A stretch of DNA of 64,000 nucleotides from Amphibalanus amphitrite. Taxonomy: Eukaryota; Arthropoda; Thecostraca; Balanomorpha; Balanidae. Location: assembly GCF_019059575.1 (NCBI RefSeq), contig NW_024882724.1:124001-188000 (forward strand). The letters are read 5' to 3'. Under the pieces are notes generated by a model. That model searched no databases. It saw nothing but the letters and a program-made list of their open reading frames with translations, and was not told the origin of the DNA. The position numbers and the translations under genes are program-made. Shown here piece after piece: positions 1 through 24,300 of this stretch (position 1 is the stretch's first letter; the number at the start of each line of letters is the position of its first letter).

Positions 1-840
1 CCGAGAATACATATATCATATCTGGCAGTGGGAGGTACTGGCAGTGGCAGTGTATGTTTGACTGACAGTGAAGGTCTGTTGACTGACATCTGTTGACTGT
101 TGACATCTATTGACTGACGTAGGAGCCTCGCTGTGTGATAGTGAAGATCTGTTGGCTGACATTGACTTCGGAGGTTCGCGGTTGGATGACACTAGATGCA
201 GGTCTTCTGACTGACTACTGCAATGGTGGTGTGGTCGTCTGCGTGCTGACTGCTGGTGTTTGCTGACTGATAATTGCAGTTACAACATGCATGCTTTCCT
301 CCGCACCTGTTAACATCACCAGTCACGAAGCCTCAGTTATTCACAACTGCCATCGAACTGGACAATCCCTGGACCAGTGACACTGACTGGGCCGGTTCGA
401 CCTTGACTGTCACACTGACCTGATAGCTCCAACCGCGCGACAGTCGCGGGGCCACTCTGTCGTGGCTGGTAGCGAGGGGGGGGGGGCTGGTGGAGGTCAC
501 CCGTCGCCCCGACTGGGGGCCAGCTCTACCGTCGGCTCACTGCCGGCTGATGGCGACTGATGGGACGGACCGAGCGGCCGCCGGCTGCTCGCTCGCCCGG
601 TGAGTGGCTACCCCTCGACCCGGCCGCTATGCAGATTACCCATAGAATATGGAATCAGTTCTGCCGGCAGCCGGGAGCCGATCGGTGAATTGGCTTCGCC
701 GGCACCGAGCGAGCTACCGTGGGCGGCTATATTGTGGGCTGTGGGCCGGTGTATTGACTGAGGATTGCTGATACGTAGAGCTAGCGGCCAGAATAAAGCA
801 CATTAGCGCAGTGCGGATTTCACAATTACGCAGTTAGATG
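1..840. other. Non-coding upstream sequence, no gene seen
   Basis: The first 200 bases carry a loose, degenerate repetition of CTGACTG/TGTTGACTG words. The rest is moderately GC-rich and has no open frame with coding character on either strand. I see no recognisable gene, RNA or element boundary. Confidence 0.5.
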
Positions 841-846
841 CTTTAA

Positions 847-1708
847 AGGTAGTGTGCCAGCTTTCCTGGACCATATGGAGTTAATGACCCGGATAAGGAG
901 AACCGGATTTTTAGAACTTATCCATACCTTCAAAACTTATGGAAACGTCTTAAATTCTTCAAATTTTGAGTACCCCAGTGCGAAATTCGCCCCGACGGGT
1001 TGTCGGTCGTACCCCAACCACATTTTACACCACTATGAACAATAAATGCACACACTAAAATCGCTATTACCGATAGGCTCATCCAATCAAGTTTCGATAA
1101 ACCCGTTCATCATCATCTCCTGCGGTTTCGAACACGCCTGTTAGGTGGCTTCTGATGCTCGTCGAGGTCGGAATTTCCAAATACGCGTGGTGCGTCGGGC
1201 CGCGCGCTCTGACTTCGGCCAAGAAAAATGCGTCAGCTGATCATTGTCATTTCTGCCACTTGCGTGTGGTGTAATGGGGTCATAGCTTAAGAGACGGCTG
1301 TTTCATATCAATTATTTTACATAAAATCATATTTCAAACCAAAAATTAATGTTCGACAGCCAAATTTAAGAAACAATACCAATACAGGCTTACAGTTTAA
1401 GGCTCGACATTGTGTTGTCTACGATTAGACAGCTGATAACTCATTCCCGTACGTCGTATGGTCGTAACACTATAATGACCTTTGCTTATTGTCACAAGTG
1501 CGCCGCATTCGCGATTGTTGCCCGACGCCTGTTTGCAGGTGAGCCCACTACAGTTGTGATACATATCTAAAAACCGATAAACTTTTAGGCAAAAAAGGCA
1601 CTATTCCAGGCCCATTTATGATTTTTTTTTGCGATATTAGGTAAAAACAGAAGCTTCTTATCCTAGGAAAAATAAAATGGGAAATCTTTCAAAGGTGGCA
1701 CACTACCT
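847..1708. mobile_element. Non-autonomous inverted-repeat element flanked by TTAA
   Basis: The ends are inverted copies: AGGTAGTGTGCCA on the left and TGGCACACTACCT on the right. Each is bordered by TTAA (843-846 and 1709-1712). The interior is AT-rich and has no transposase frame. TTAA on both sides is the piggyBac target-site signature, but the termini do not start with the usual CCC, so the superfamily is a guess. About 860 bp, MITE-like. Confidence 0.65.
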
Positions 1709-1712
1709 TTAA

Positions 1713-2229
1713 ACACATCGGAAGTACGACGTTGGGTGCTGTCATGCCCACTGCCTAGTGCCTACCCTCCCCATGCTCAGTGCTCACTGGTGCGAGCAGG
1801 CTGGCAGAGTTTGCTGGGGTTAGAGCCGCCGGTGCTCGGACCTGTTACCAGAGTGGCCGTAAAGAACGTGCCCTGCCTGAACTGTCGACAGGCGACCGGC
1901 CGCGCTGACACATGGTCGGGCTGACGACTCGTTGTCTGGCCCGTGAACCCGTTTCTCGCTGTGGCTCGTTCTGAAATGGCCGCGCTCTTTGAGTAGTGAT
2001 GCGCCTTATTTGACGGAATACCAATGGTCTGGGGCTGCCTGGCTAGACTGTGACATTGACGCGGCTCTGCCGGCTACCGGCCTCTATGGCAGAGGCCGGG
2101 ACTGTGCCGAGGAGGTCTATATCCATTTCCGATCGATCGAGATAAATCGAAATAGAGTCGAAATAGAACCTTCCAGGGACACTTTCGGGCGACGACCCGG
2201 CGTGTCTCCGTTCTGGTCGACCCAGTCGG
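1713..2229. other. Non-coding spacer upstream of the glycosyltransferase
   Basis: Intergenic DNA between the inverted-repeat element and the C-rich minisatellite. Only short open frames occur and none resembles a known protein. It may hold distal promoter sequence for the gene starting at 2907, but no TATA box or other specific motif is convincing. Confidence 0.4.
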
Positions 2230-2720
2230 CCATGTGACCCTTGTCTCCGTTGTGACTCATTGTTCCATTCTGCTCCGACCCATGTCTCCGCCCTACCTGG
2301 ACCCGTGTCCTCGTTCTGCTCTGACCCGTGCCCCGCCCTGCCCTGATTTGTGTTCCCGATCTGACCTGACCCATGTCTCTTTTCTGCTTTGACCTGTGTC
2401 TCTGCCAAGCCCTGACCCGTGTCTCCGTTCTCCGACACGTGACCGGTGTCTCGATTCTATTCTGACCTGTGTCTCGGTTCTGCTCTGATCTGTATACCCG
2501 CCCTGTTCTGACCCGTGTATCCGTTCTGACCCGTGTCCCCATTCTTTTCTGACCCATGTTTCGGTTCTGCTCTGACCCGTACACCCGCCCTGCTCCGACC
2601 CATGTTTTGGTTCTGCTCTGACCCGTATACCCGCCCTGCTCCGTGTCTCCGTTCCGTTTTGCTCCGTGTCTCCGCTGTCCTGACCCGTGTCTCGGCTCTG
2701 ACCCGTGTCTCCCCCTGTCG
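2230..2720. repeat. Degenerate C-rich minisatellite (CTGACCCGTGTCTCC-type unit)
   Basis: About 490 bp of imperfect tandem repetition of a pyrimidine-rich unit built from CTCTGACCCGTGTCTCC and GTTCTG blocks. Unit length varies from about 20 to 45 bases. It ends roughly 190 bp before the glycosyltransferase start codon. Long open frames on both strands across it come from the repeat lacking stop codons and are not genes. Confidence 0.8.
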
Positions 2721-2785
2721 CAGGTGTGTGTGACGCAGGTGGTCGCCGGTGGCAGGCGGCCGGTCGATTCTCCCCGCGCGCCGCT

Positions 2786-2864
2786 CATGAGGACGCGCCA
2801 CATCTCGGCCGGCCAATCGATGCCGTGCGCCCGACGCCGGCTGGTCGGCGGCCCGGCCCCCTGA
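2786..2864 (+). promoter_or_regulatory. Possible upstream ORF in the glycosyltransferase leader
   Basis: ATG codons at 2786 and 2820 lie in the same frame as the main start at 2907 but reach a TGA at 2862-2864. If the transcript begins upstream of them they would form a short uORF that could reduce initiation at 2907. The stop also shows that the protein cannot be extended through this segment. The transcription start is unknown. Confidence 0.3.
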
Positions 2865-2906
2865 GCGCCCTCGCTCCCTCGCTCCACGCTCGCCGCGGCG
2901 CGGCCC

Positions 2907-15938
<13,032 letters not shown>

Positions 15939-16371
15939 CGGAGCGCGGTGCCGAGCGGTCGCCCCTAGTCAAACGCCGGCGGTCGGCGGTTTTAGGCGGA
16001 TCGCGGGTGCCGCGGCGCGCAGGACACTCGCGACAGTGATACGCGCGTCCGGCCGAGCGCGCTTCCTCTCTGTGGCTGTTGTACCGATGTGGACGGTGGG
16101 CAGTCGGTGCCGCCCTCACCGACACGAGATTATCGTCCGTTTTATGCCGAATGACGACCGGTACTGGTTCGTCGTATATAGAACTTTATGGGTGTGTGCT
16201 GGTGTGGACGTGTGTGCCTGTTTATGTGTGCAAATACACAAGTGCAATGTTAACCGTGAATGGGCTTTGTGGTGTGTGCTGTGCTGAGAGTTGTTTATCT
16301 CGTCAGAAGGAAGTGGGTTGATGCAGGCACATTACGACTGTAGCGTATCAGGATGTCAGATTTGATGTGTA
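15939..16371 (+). other. Probable 3' untranslated region and downstream DNA of the glycosyltransferase
   Basis: Follows the TGA at 15936-15938. I see no unambiguous AATAAA before the 160-bp repeat that begins at 16372, so the poly(A) site is not placed. Confidence 0.4.
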
Positions 16372-16531
16372 CCTACCAGAATCTTTGCGTATGGACGTCA
16401 GTTTCTCGGAAGTATCGGAACGCATTTTATATGGCGATGCAGGGTCTGATCCAGGAAGATTGTTTTGTAGAAATGTTCAAACTTCAAAGAACTTCCGAAC
16501 TGTTTTACCACATGTTATCCTGTTTTGTATG
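16372..16531. repeat. 160-bp direct repeat, left copy
   Basis: Begins CCTACCAGAATCTTTGCG and ends TCCTGTTTTGTATG. It appears identical base for base to 17851-18010. The two copies bracket the pogo-type remnant. Confidence 0.9.
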
Positions 16532-17850
16532 GCCCCCCCCTTGGCCCATGGCCCCCCCCCCCCTTGTATCCGCGCCTGAAACACATCCACTATATACACG
16601 GTCCACCACCACTATAATACGGTCCCGACGGCATGGATGTCCAGTCATCACTGCGCTTCACTGTTTTTCACCTTTGCGCCCCTGTTTCTTCGACGGTCCA
16701 GCTCCCGACGTTCGATGGTTCGACGTCCAGCTCCCGACGTTCGATGGTTCGACGGTCCAGCTTGTGGACCCCGCTTTTTGCTCCTCGCCATACGTGCCTG
16801 TTGCTCGCCCTCCAAAGCCGTCCGCTCTGGGCTGTTAGTCATGATTTTAGAACGCCCTTTCTTCCGACCGGCTTTTTGAACGTTGATGCGCAGCTGCGGA
16901 AGTGGTCGGATGGACTCTGGGCTTCCGACAAGCAACTAAGACACGGCGACAGCAGGCGGCTGGAGCACGGCCGCGGCAGGCAGCTGGAGCACGGCCGGCC
17001 CCGGGGCTGGCGGCTGGAGCACAGCCGCGGCAGGCGGCTGGAGCACAGCCGCGGCAGGCGGCTGGAGCACGGCCGGGGCCGCGGCGTGCTGATCTGCCGT
17101 CGCTGGGGCGACGACCGGTGCGAAGACCGCCGTCGGCGCAGTCTTCGTCGTCGAAGATATCCCGGTTGAGCGGCGTTATCCCGGCTGCTTCGAATCCCTT
17201 AAGGATGTTCTTCCGCGTGAAGGTGGCGTCTTGGGCACGACGAAAAATCGGCGCCACCTGGTAGAGGTCGATGTGACGTCCCGGGTTCACCATCTGCCGC
17301 CGGGTGCCGAAAGCCAATCAGCGGACACCTTGGTTAGGTCGTCCCTTGCATTTAGACTCCGCCGCATTACCATCCTCAGTGGCAGAACTTAGCCAGCGCA
17401 GCGCGTCGCTCGCAGACTAGGCAAAAAATCAACTGAGTCGCTGGGCGGCCAATTCGCCCCGTATGGGGCGGCCAATTTACCCCAATATGACATTTTTAGG
17501 AAAAGGGGTCCGCAGACAAGCAAGAATTGTTACTTAAACTTGCAAAAGGGTCAGACAGCTCCCTGAATTACCAGATTGTTCTACCAATAGAGTTAAAATT
17601 TTGATGTCACCCAAATAAGGGACACTATGCATCTTTTCGTAAAGAAGAAAAAGTTACGTTTTTTAGCCAAAATCCAAATATCGTTGTCTTTACAAAAAAC
17701 TGGGCGTCGCCGAGTTTCCTTAGTTTCTTTCCAAAGTAGTTCTTATGACGGCGGATGAAGTCATATTAAAAAATAATCGCTCGGGACCGTCAAAACGCGT
17801 AGGCATGGGGCGGCCAAAGTGACCCGGGCGGCCAAATGACCCCGCTCTCC
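16532..17850 (-). mobile_element. Segment with a pogo/Tigger-type transposase remnant
   Basis: On the minus strand a frame from 17317 down to about 17137 reads like the C-terminal end of DDE_1 (pogo/Tigger/jerky-like) transposases: a VAPIFRRAQ block, then NILKGFEAAGI, then NRDIFDDEDC. It then runs into an Ala/Arg/Pro-rich repeat. No DDE catalytic core is seen. The left end is C-rich homopolymer sequence; the right end carries GGGGCGGCCAA-type words (17440-17480, 17805-17845). Terminal repeats and target duplication are not resolved. Confidence 0.6.
16950..17080. repeat. Minisatellite GGCGGCTGGAGCACRGCCGC
   Basis: Five imperfect copies of a unit of about 24-36 bp within the pogo-type remnant. 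On the minus strand it encodes a repeated Ala-Pro-Ala-Ala-Cys-Arg-Gly motif. Confidence 0.8.
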
Positions 17851-18010
17851 CCTACCAGAATCTTTGCGTATGGACGTCAGTTTCTCGGAAGTATCGGAAC
17901 GCATTTTATATGGCGATGCAGGGTCTGATCCAGGAAGATTGTTTTGTAGAAATGTTCAAACTTCAAAGAACTTCCGAACTGTTTTACCACATGTTATCCT
18001 GTTTTGTATG
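17851..18010. repeat. 160-bp direct repeat, right copy
   Basis: Apparently identical to 16372-16531. It is followed by ordinary flanking sequence and, 25 bp later, by hAT-like copy 2. Confidence 0.9.
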
Positions 18011-18035
18011 TCATCCTGGTCCGAACTGTTTTACT

Positions 18036-18870
18036 CAGGGATGCGGAGCCGGAGCCGGAGTCGGAGCCGGAGCCGCCGGAGCCGGCATATTTTGCCCGGA
18101 GCCGGAGCCGGAGCCGGAGCCGTGAAACAATATAGACCGGAGCCGGAGCCGGAGCCGGAGCCGCCAAAAAAGGGGGCGACTCCGGCTCCTTTTTATTTTT
18201 TGAAGAGGAAAAAAAATAATTGACCTAGTTCGGTTTGACAGTACAAGGCAGTGAAACATATGGTATGTACTTACGTCATGGGCCATCAAGTGAATGAAAA
18301 AAGCCGAATATCCCCAGTATCCCACAGTACGCAATCAACTTCCTGTCTGCTCCTCCCCCCCCCCCCCCACGTCTACTGCATCCCCAGAACATGAGGACCG
18401 GTCATCAGGTGACGGCCATTGTTTTCAAGCCAGTGCAGTGGACTGCGACTCCCAGCACCGTCTCTGCCGAGACGGGTGTCAGCTTACGATGGTTCAGTGA
18501 ACTCCGATTCGCGGCGACTGCGTTTCCAATGCCATCGCTTCCTAGTCCTTTGTTCTGCCAGTTCTCTCCGCGGTGCGTTTGCGCGGGGACGCGGTCATGA
18601 GCCGGTCATGGCAAAGAGTAACGCGTATAACCAATCCAATTTTTCTTCCACCCGTATTTAATTGATTGCATAGGGGATGTACTGAGTCGGAGCCGGAGCC
18701 GCCGGAGCCGGAGCCGCCGGAGCCGGACCATTTTACTCGGAGCCGGAGCCGGAGCCGGAGCCGCCATAACATTTCACCCGGAGCCGGAGCCGGAGCCGGA
18801 GCCGATTTTTTTCTCCGGAGCCGGAGCCGGAGCCGGAGCCGTCTGAAATTTCCACGGCTCCGCATCCCTG
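18036..18870 (-). mobile_element. hAT-like element with GGAGCC arrays, copy 2
   Basis: Same termini as the 13427-13968 element but in the opposite orientation. It is bounded by an exact 8-bp duplication GTTTTACT (18028-18035, 18871-18878). Hexamer blocks (GGAGCC)n fill 18046-18165 and 18685-18841. The 835-bp copy has an extra central segment (about 18250-18620) absent from copy 1, including a run of C at about 18354. No transposase is seen. Confidence 0.93.
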
Positions 18871-18878
18871 GTTTTACT

Positions 18879-20034
18879 TATTTTTCATCTTTTCATGCGG
18901 ACTAAGCCTCGCGAGCAGATAAAAGTCGGATGATCCAGTTTAGGGACCTCACAGGCCGCCACTAGACCTTGTGACCGATGACCGTTTATCTGTGCTGGCC
19001 GCATTGATGAAAAGACCCGCTCCAGACCTTTGTGCGTAGCTGAGCTGAGTGTGGATTTGAGCGTCGAAACCCAATGCACCTTCAGATCAGGCCGCTGTCG
19101 GAACGAAGCTCGCCATCGAGTCCGGCGGCTTGCAGCCGTCACAAAACGCCGCTGCGCACTGACCAAGCAGACGCTGTGGCGAACTGATCCGTACTCAATA
19201 ATACGATACGCATTGGTTTGATAGATGTTTCCAGATAATCGATAAATATTTACTTAAACACAGCGTATGCGACTCAACCTGTTTTGTATCGATTGCTGCT
19301 GCGTCTCTCTTCGATATGCGCTTATAAGTTCGTTTTTAGGGCAGCCGTACCAGTATCAGTGTGTATTCTGGTAATAATAACTGGCTGGTATGATGCGAAC
19401 GAATTAGTCAGCCTGTCGACGCACTTTCGGGAGTAAAATGCGTAATCTGATTTTGGGTCTATGGGAATGCGTAAAGCTGAACGTCAAAGACCTCAAAATT
19501 ATGTGATTGCGCTTGCTAAGGGAAGTGTTGTTTGGACTATCAATGTTTAAGTTTTCGCCTGTCTGATGTCAGATGTGTCGGAATGTGACGACGACGCCAT
19601 CCATCATCTTTTTATAACATCTTCCTTATCACTATTCTCCTCCTGTCCCCAGCACTTTTTTGCCCTTCATATTTACCGCTTGAGGAGGTGCGACATTTCT
19701 CTCCAAGCAAACAATTTTTTGTCCCATCTAAACTCGGCACACGACTGACGTGCCTGACACAATCCATGCGCCGGTACGTAAATATGGGCGTGGCCAAAGT
19801 CAGGGGGTGCTCTCACTATCCAGCGTTTTCGTCAGATGTAGCGATCGAGCGTCAGATCGGCGGCCACCGGCCCGGGTCTCGGCTGGCGAGCGATATCGGC
19901 AGTGTTTATAGCGTCTGCGGCCGCTGCCCTCGATACTGACCGGCGGCGGCAGCGGCGGGCCCGCGACGGCGGTCAGTCGACGGCCGGAGGCGGCACAGGA
20001 AGGCGGCCGGGGGCGACGGAGGAAGGCGGCAACC
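18879..20034 (+). promoter_or_regulatory. Intergenic region and GC-rich putative promoter of the N-acetyltransferase
   Basis: 18879-19840 is ordinary non-coding DNA. From about 19850 the sequence becomes GC- and CpG-rich up to the AACCATG start context, suggesting a CpG-type promoter and 5' leader. No TATA box is placed with confidence. Confidence 0.4.
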
Positions 20035-23000
20035 ATGTCGGTCCAGTCGGCCATGTTCCAGAGGCTCTTCCAGCGGCGGCACAGGTTAGATACTGCACCC
20101 CCAGGCCCCAGCCAGGTGGTACCGTGACTGGTGCGTCGCTGCGCGCGTTGTGCTGTGCACAAGCTATCGTTCCGCGGATTTTTTCTCCTGAACCAATCTG
20201 CCAAAGATGACTTGTACCCATGCATTACAGTGACAGGACCCGCGCACGAGTTATGGAATATGGAGCAGTGACCGGTGACCCCTTCCCACGCGGTGGCCTC
20301 ATGCAAGCGACAGACCACAGACCTGTCAGATCTTCGGTAGAATCTGTGGCACAGGTCACTTTACCCTCTCCCAATAGAACCCGTACAGGTCACACGCCAC
20401 TAACTGGCCATCCTGTTCACCATCGGCAGATCCCGTGCCGGTCACAGGTCATTGACCGGTCACTCTCTCCCACTCCCGACAGGACCGTCAGCGGAATGCA
20501 CGACTACAACATCGAGTACGTGCCCTACAGCCGCGACCGGCTGGACGAGATCATCGAGCTGATGCTGGACACGTTCTTCACCCGCGAGCCACTGGTACGT
20601 ATAACCCTCGAAACTTACCTTGTACGTAACTCGTGAGCCCCTAATACGTAACCGGTGTGCCCCAGGTACGTAACATGCGAGCGTCTGGTACGTAATCCAC
20701 GGGGGCGTGGTACGTAACTCGTGAGCCCGAGGTCCGAGCTTCGTAACCCGCTAGCCCCTGTGTTCGTAACCCACTGAGGGCGTGCTCGTAACATTCTTTG
20801 CTGCTTCAAGAGTCGCGGCCACTTGATGTTTGAGGTCTACACTTACCGCTTCGATCACAGTACCATAGCCAAGCTGCTGCTGCTGTGGCTCGCTCGTTTC
20901 GTTTTTGCTTTCGCTCGGTCGCTCGTTCATTTTTGCTACTTTTCTTCTGTCGTCTCATACGCCCCTGCATTTAGCTCTCAGCCCACAGCTTCTGGTTACT
21001 GGTTCCTCCCCAGTTCGTAGAATGCTGCCGTTCCGTTCATTCCCTCCCTGTGACCATATCTTTCCCTGCAGGCGATGAGCGTCTCCAGCGCTCCGGGCTC
21101 CTCCCGCGAGGACGTCCTCAACTGGCTGCGGCCGTGTATCTCCGGTTGGACGCACGAAGTGATGTTACTGGCCGTGGACGCTGACCGTGACAAGCTGGTG
21201 GGCGCCACGCTGAACAACGTGATCACGGCTGAGGACCGCGACACGTGGAGCTGGCCGCGGCACGCCAACACCGAGTACGCCCGGCTGGTGTTCGGCTTTA
21301 CAGAGGAACTCGGCGTGAGTAGGGGGAGATGTGGAGAGGGTGGGGAAGATAGGCGGGCAATGGGCATGGTGGGAGGGTAGGCACTAGGCAAGCCCGGTGG
21401 GTATGTCTGGTGGGAGTGAGGGTTTGGCTGGTGGGTCTGTTATTTGTATGGTGAGAGTATGAGAATGCCCAGTGGGTTTTTGGTTGGTGACGGTGGATGC
21501 GGCTGGTTGGGAGTCTGGTAGGAATGTGGGTGTGTCCATGGTTCGTATAAACGATCTTCATGGGCGAGTCATGTCTAATGAAAATATGGAGCTGCTGCGT
21601 AGTTGATAAGCGCTGGGTAAATAAGTATGAAGTCCAGCTCGCAAGCCCCAAATAGAAGTGTAATGGATATGAAATGGACGTCACAGGTCAGCGGATTAAT
21701 CAGACGCCGTATGCCAGCCCAAACATAAGATATGCCTGTCCACTTCCCACGCCACACGGTGATGGTATTGCGAAACAATTGCAAAATGATATTTCCCATA
21801 TACATAAACAGGAGACAACAAACTTTTTCAATGTTTATAAGAGCTAAAAGGCGACTGAGAACAGCATGAGTGTAGACTGTAGAGCTCGGCAGTGGCCTTC
21901 CTATATGGCTCAAATGTCCGAAAAGACCACTCGCCGCCATCCGGCAGCGCCGTTTGGGTTTACGCCTAGTTGGTACAGCGTGGCGCCGGCGTTTTCTAGG
22001 CCACTATAAACACTGTTTGACCTTCAGCCGAGCGTGGCGCGCGGTGCGACACACAGTCATTCCATGCGACTGGCGTGGTCTGGGAGCGGAGGGGGCTTGT
22101 CCTGCCCGCGGCGCCGGAAAGTGGGGTCCGTGACGGACGGACGGAGCGCTGCCGACGGGTCTGGTGGTTTGGTCCGGGCCGCAGGACTGGGGTGCCGGTC
22201 GGTCTCTCTGGTCTGGTCTGCAGGCGAGGGCGCTGATTGGTCCCCGGTCCGCAGCGGTAGGCCCGCCTGCAGGTCTGGTCCCGGGTGGCTGGGCGGTGGT
22301 TCTGGTCCCGGACGGCTGGGCGGTGGTTCTGGTCCCGGACGGCTGGGCGGTGGTTCTGGTCCCGGGTGACAGGGCTGCCGGTCTGTGGTCTACCACCCGC
22401 CACACATACACAAACAGACCAGTCAGACATCAGCGGAGGCGGACCACTGCGCTCGACTGGTCACACAGAGGTCGTAAGCGCAGTGTGTATAATGCCGTAA
22501 GTACGTTTGCACAAACAGAACCTGAGCGGACGATACACAGACTCCAGACGCGCTGGTCGGTACAAGGCTATTGCAGTATACCGACACAATCAACTACCCG
22601 GCTATAACCAGACCGCGGCCGGTGCACAAAAACGAAACCAATTCTACCCTCAGCTGTTTATAAGCTCTGTGCGCCTTTCCCTCGTATGACCACCGACCAG
22701 CCCGGGTTGTGTATCATCCATCACTGACACTGTTATTTCTCTCTGTCGGCAGCACGATGTGGACGTGTTCTCACATTTCGGCGCCACGCGCGTCCTCCAC
22801 CGGTGCATGACAGCCGTGCACCCGGACTACCACCACCAGGGCATCGCCAAGGTGCTCGTTGACACCAGCTCGTTCGAGCTCGCCCGCAAAGAGGGCTGCG
22901 AGGCCGTAGTGGCCGGCGTCACCCACCGCGCCGCTCAGAAGATCCTCATCACACAGGGCTTCGAGGTGCTGCAGGAGCTACCCTACCTGGACAGCAAGAC

Positions 23001-23088
23001 GCTTACAAACAGTCCCTACTTTGACGAGACGCGGCTCGGTCACCACAGGTCGGCCAAGCTGATGGGCATCTCACTGACCGATTCGTAA
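20035..23088 (+). CDS. GNAT N-acetyltransferase, arylalkylamine N-acetyltransferase-like
   Basis: Predicted cytosolic acetyl-CoA-dependent amine acetyltransferase. In insects this family acetylates dopamine, serotonin and related amines for cuticle chemistry and neurotransmitter clearance. Four exons join in frame: 20035-20084, 20483-20594, 21072-21314, 22753-23088 (741 nt, 246 aa), close to the usual length of about 220-280. The fold starts at a YNIEYVPYSRDRLDEI block with the DTFFTREPL motif, as in arthropod AANATs. Exon 4 holds the acetyl-CoA loop (motif A) at AVHPDYHHQGIAKVL, residues 156-170. The first loop residue, normally Arg or Gln, is His162. An in-frame Met at the start of exon 2 is an alternative start. 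The substrate cannot be read from sequence. The stop is TAA at 23086. Exon 2's donor is followed by a donor-like tandem repeat. Confidence 0.9.
20585..20795 (+). repeat. Tandem repeats of the exon 2/intron 2 junction of the N-acetyltransferase
   Basis: The junction GCGAGCCACTG/GTACGTATAAC is followed by about seven degenerate copies of a 20-30 bp unit resembling GTGAGCCCCTGGTACGTAAC. At least four contain the donor-like word TACGTAA (for example near 20622, 20644, 20667, 20690, 20710). The array is entirely intronic. Confidence 0.8.
21315..22752 (+). other. Intron 3 of the N-acetyltransferase gene
   Basis: Begins GTGAGT and ends CTGTCGGCAG. The first 250 bases are a G-rich degenerate GTGGG/GGTGGGTxTG repetition. 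The rest, apart from the 27-bp minisatellite, is featureless. Confidence 0.7.
22285..22370 (+). repeat. 27-bp minisatellite in intron 3
   Basis: Three nearly perfect copies of a 27-bp unit containing GGCTGGGCGGTGGTTCTGG followed by TCCCGGAC. Confidence 0.9.
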
Positions 23089-24030
23089 TAGGCAGGATGC
23101 TGGGCCCCGGTCTCGATAACCCGGTTTGGGGCCGGGTTGCTGCAATGATAATCCAGCTGTGTATGCGTGCAAGTGTTGATGTGTATGCGCCGCGGTGGGG
23201 TGGGGGGCGGGGCGGGTGGATGGCAGAGCTCTTCTCTGGGGTCGTGTGTGTATGTGAAGGAGGGGAGGAGCGCGAACTATCTTCCACTGACTACGACATA
23301 AGCATTGTCTGAGTTAAAAGCGCCGGGAGTTCCGAGCTATGCTGTTATGGAGGAAGTAATGAATGATGTGCGAGGGGTGCCACAGTGACGACGGAATGAC
23401 TACGGACACCATGTACGCAACAGAGTATGTATTGATAAATGCTGACTTGCTGAGTGTTGTGGCTCCGGCTACTGGTGAGGCCTGCTCTGAGGTGTCACGC
23501 CTCACCTGTGTATTGTTCTTGTAAGTGATGGATGGGTTGCTTCCCTCTAGCGTTTGCCACACGTAGGCGGAGAGTGTCCGACTGTCTTAAGGCGCGGACT
23601 GTGTTCGGTCGCATCGTGTCGAATGATGACTGGCGCTATATGGCTAGAGCGCCAAGTTGCCGGCGCGGTACAGTGAATATAACCTGAGACCTCTGTATAC
23701 CGGTATCGGGTATACAAAGGTCTATGACGCAACTGATGTTGGATACATGCATATCGTATAACAATGCTTCAAGCGAAAGATCGAGGCAATAAAGTGACAA
23801 TAAATACGGTATATACGAAAGTGGTAGCATAGAATAAGTTCTGCATTCCGCAAACCTTTGGAATGTTCCTATATCGATCCTGAATCTCGCAGTTCACGGT
23901 TCCTTAAAGCGAGACACGCTGGTAAATATAGTGAATTAGGAAATGAACTCAACTCATGGTCACACCGTTCCGTGCTTCTATCCTCAGGATACTGAAATCC
24001 TTCTCCTCCACGCCGCAACCCCCCTCCGGG
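23089..24030 (+). other. 3' flank of the N-acetyltransferase, with AATAAA signals
   Basis: Two AATAAA hexamers occur at 23788-23793 and 23799-23804, about 700 nt after the stop. They are the first good poly(A) signals downstream, so a 3' UTR of about 0.7 kb is possible. No other gene is seen. Confidence 0.45.
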
Positions 24031-24044
24031 CTGGACAGGCAACT

Positions 24045-24284
24045 TTATCTCATGGGGGCTGCTCCCTTGGAGCGGCACCGCTGCTCCCGAGGGAGCGCAC
24101 CCCGTAGCCGGGTGCAGTGAGTGCCTTGGGGCTGGGTGGCTTGTCCTCTGGACGGGCTCAGCCCCGGCGACTCACTAGGGTGCCTGCCCAGACCAATGTC
24201 TCCCCCTAATTCCCATCATCCTTCCGGCTCTGAAATGGTCTAAATGGACCGAAAGGGCCTAACCCAACAAAACAAAACAAAACT
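24045..24284 (+). repeat. SINE-like repeat, copy 2
   Basis: Longer relative of 13147-13290 with the same 3' half and a tail of repeated ACAAA ending near 24284. The 5' half (GCTGCTCCCTTGGAGCGG... CCCGTAGCCGGGTG) is GC-rich and partly palindromic. It is inserted just left of a piggyBac-like element. Confidence 0.65.
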
Positions 24285-24300
24285 CATGGTACCGATTTAA

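Noticed and set aside
16847..17317. An active pogo-type transposase gene
   Set aside because: Only the C-terminal motif region is present; the DNA-binding and DDE parts are missing and the frame runs into a simple repeat.
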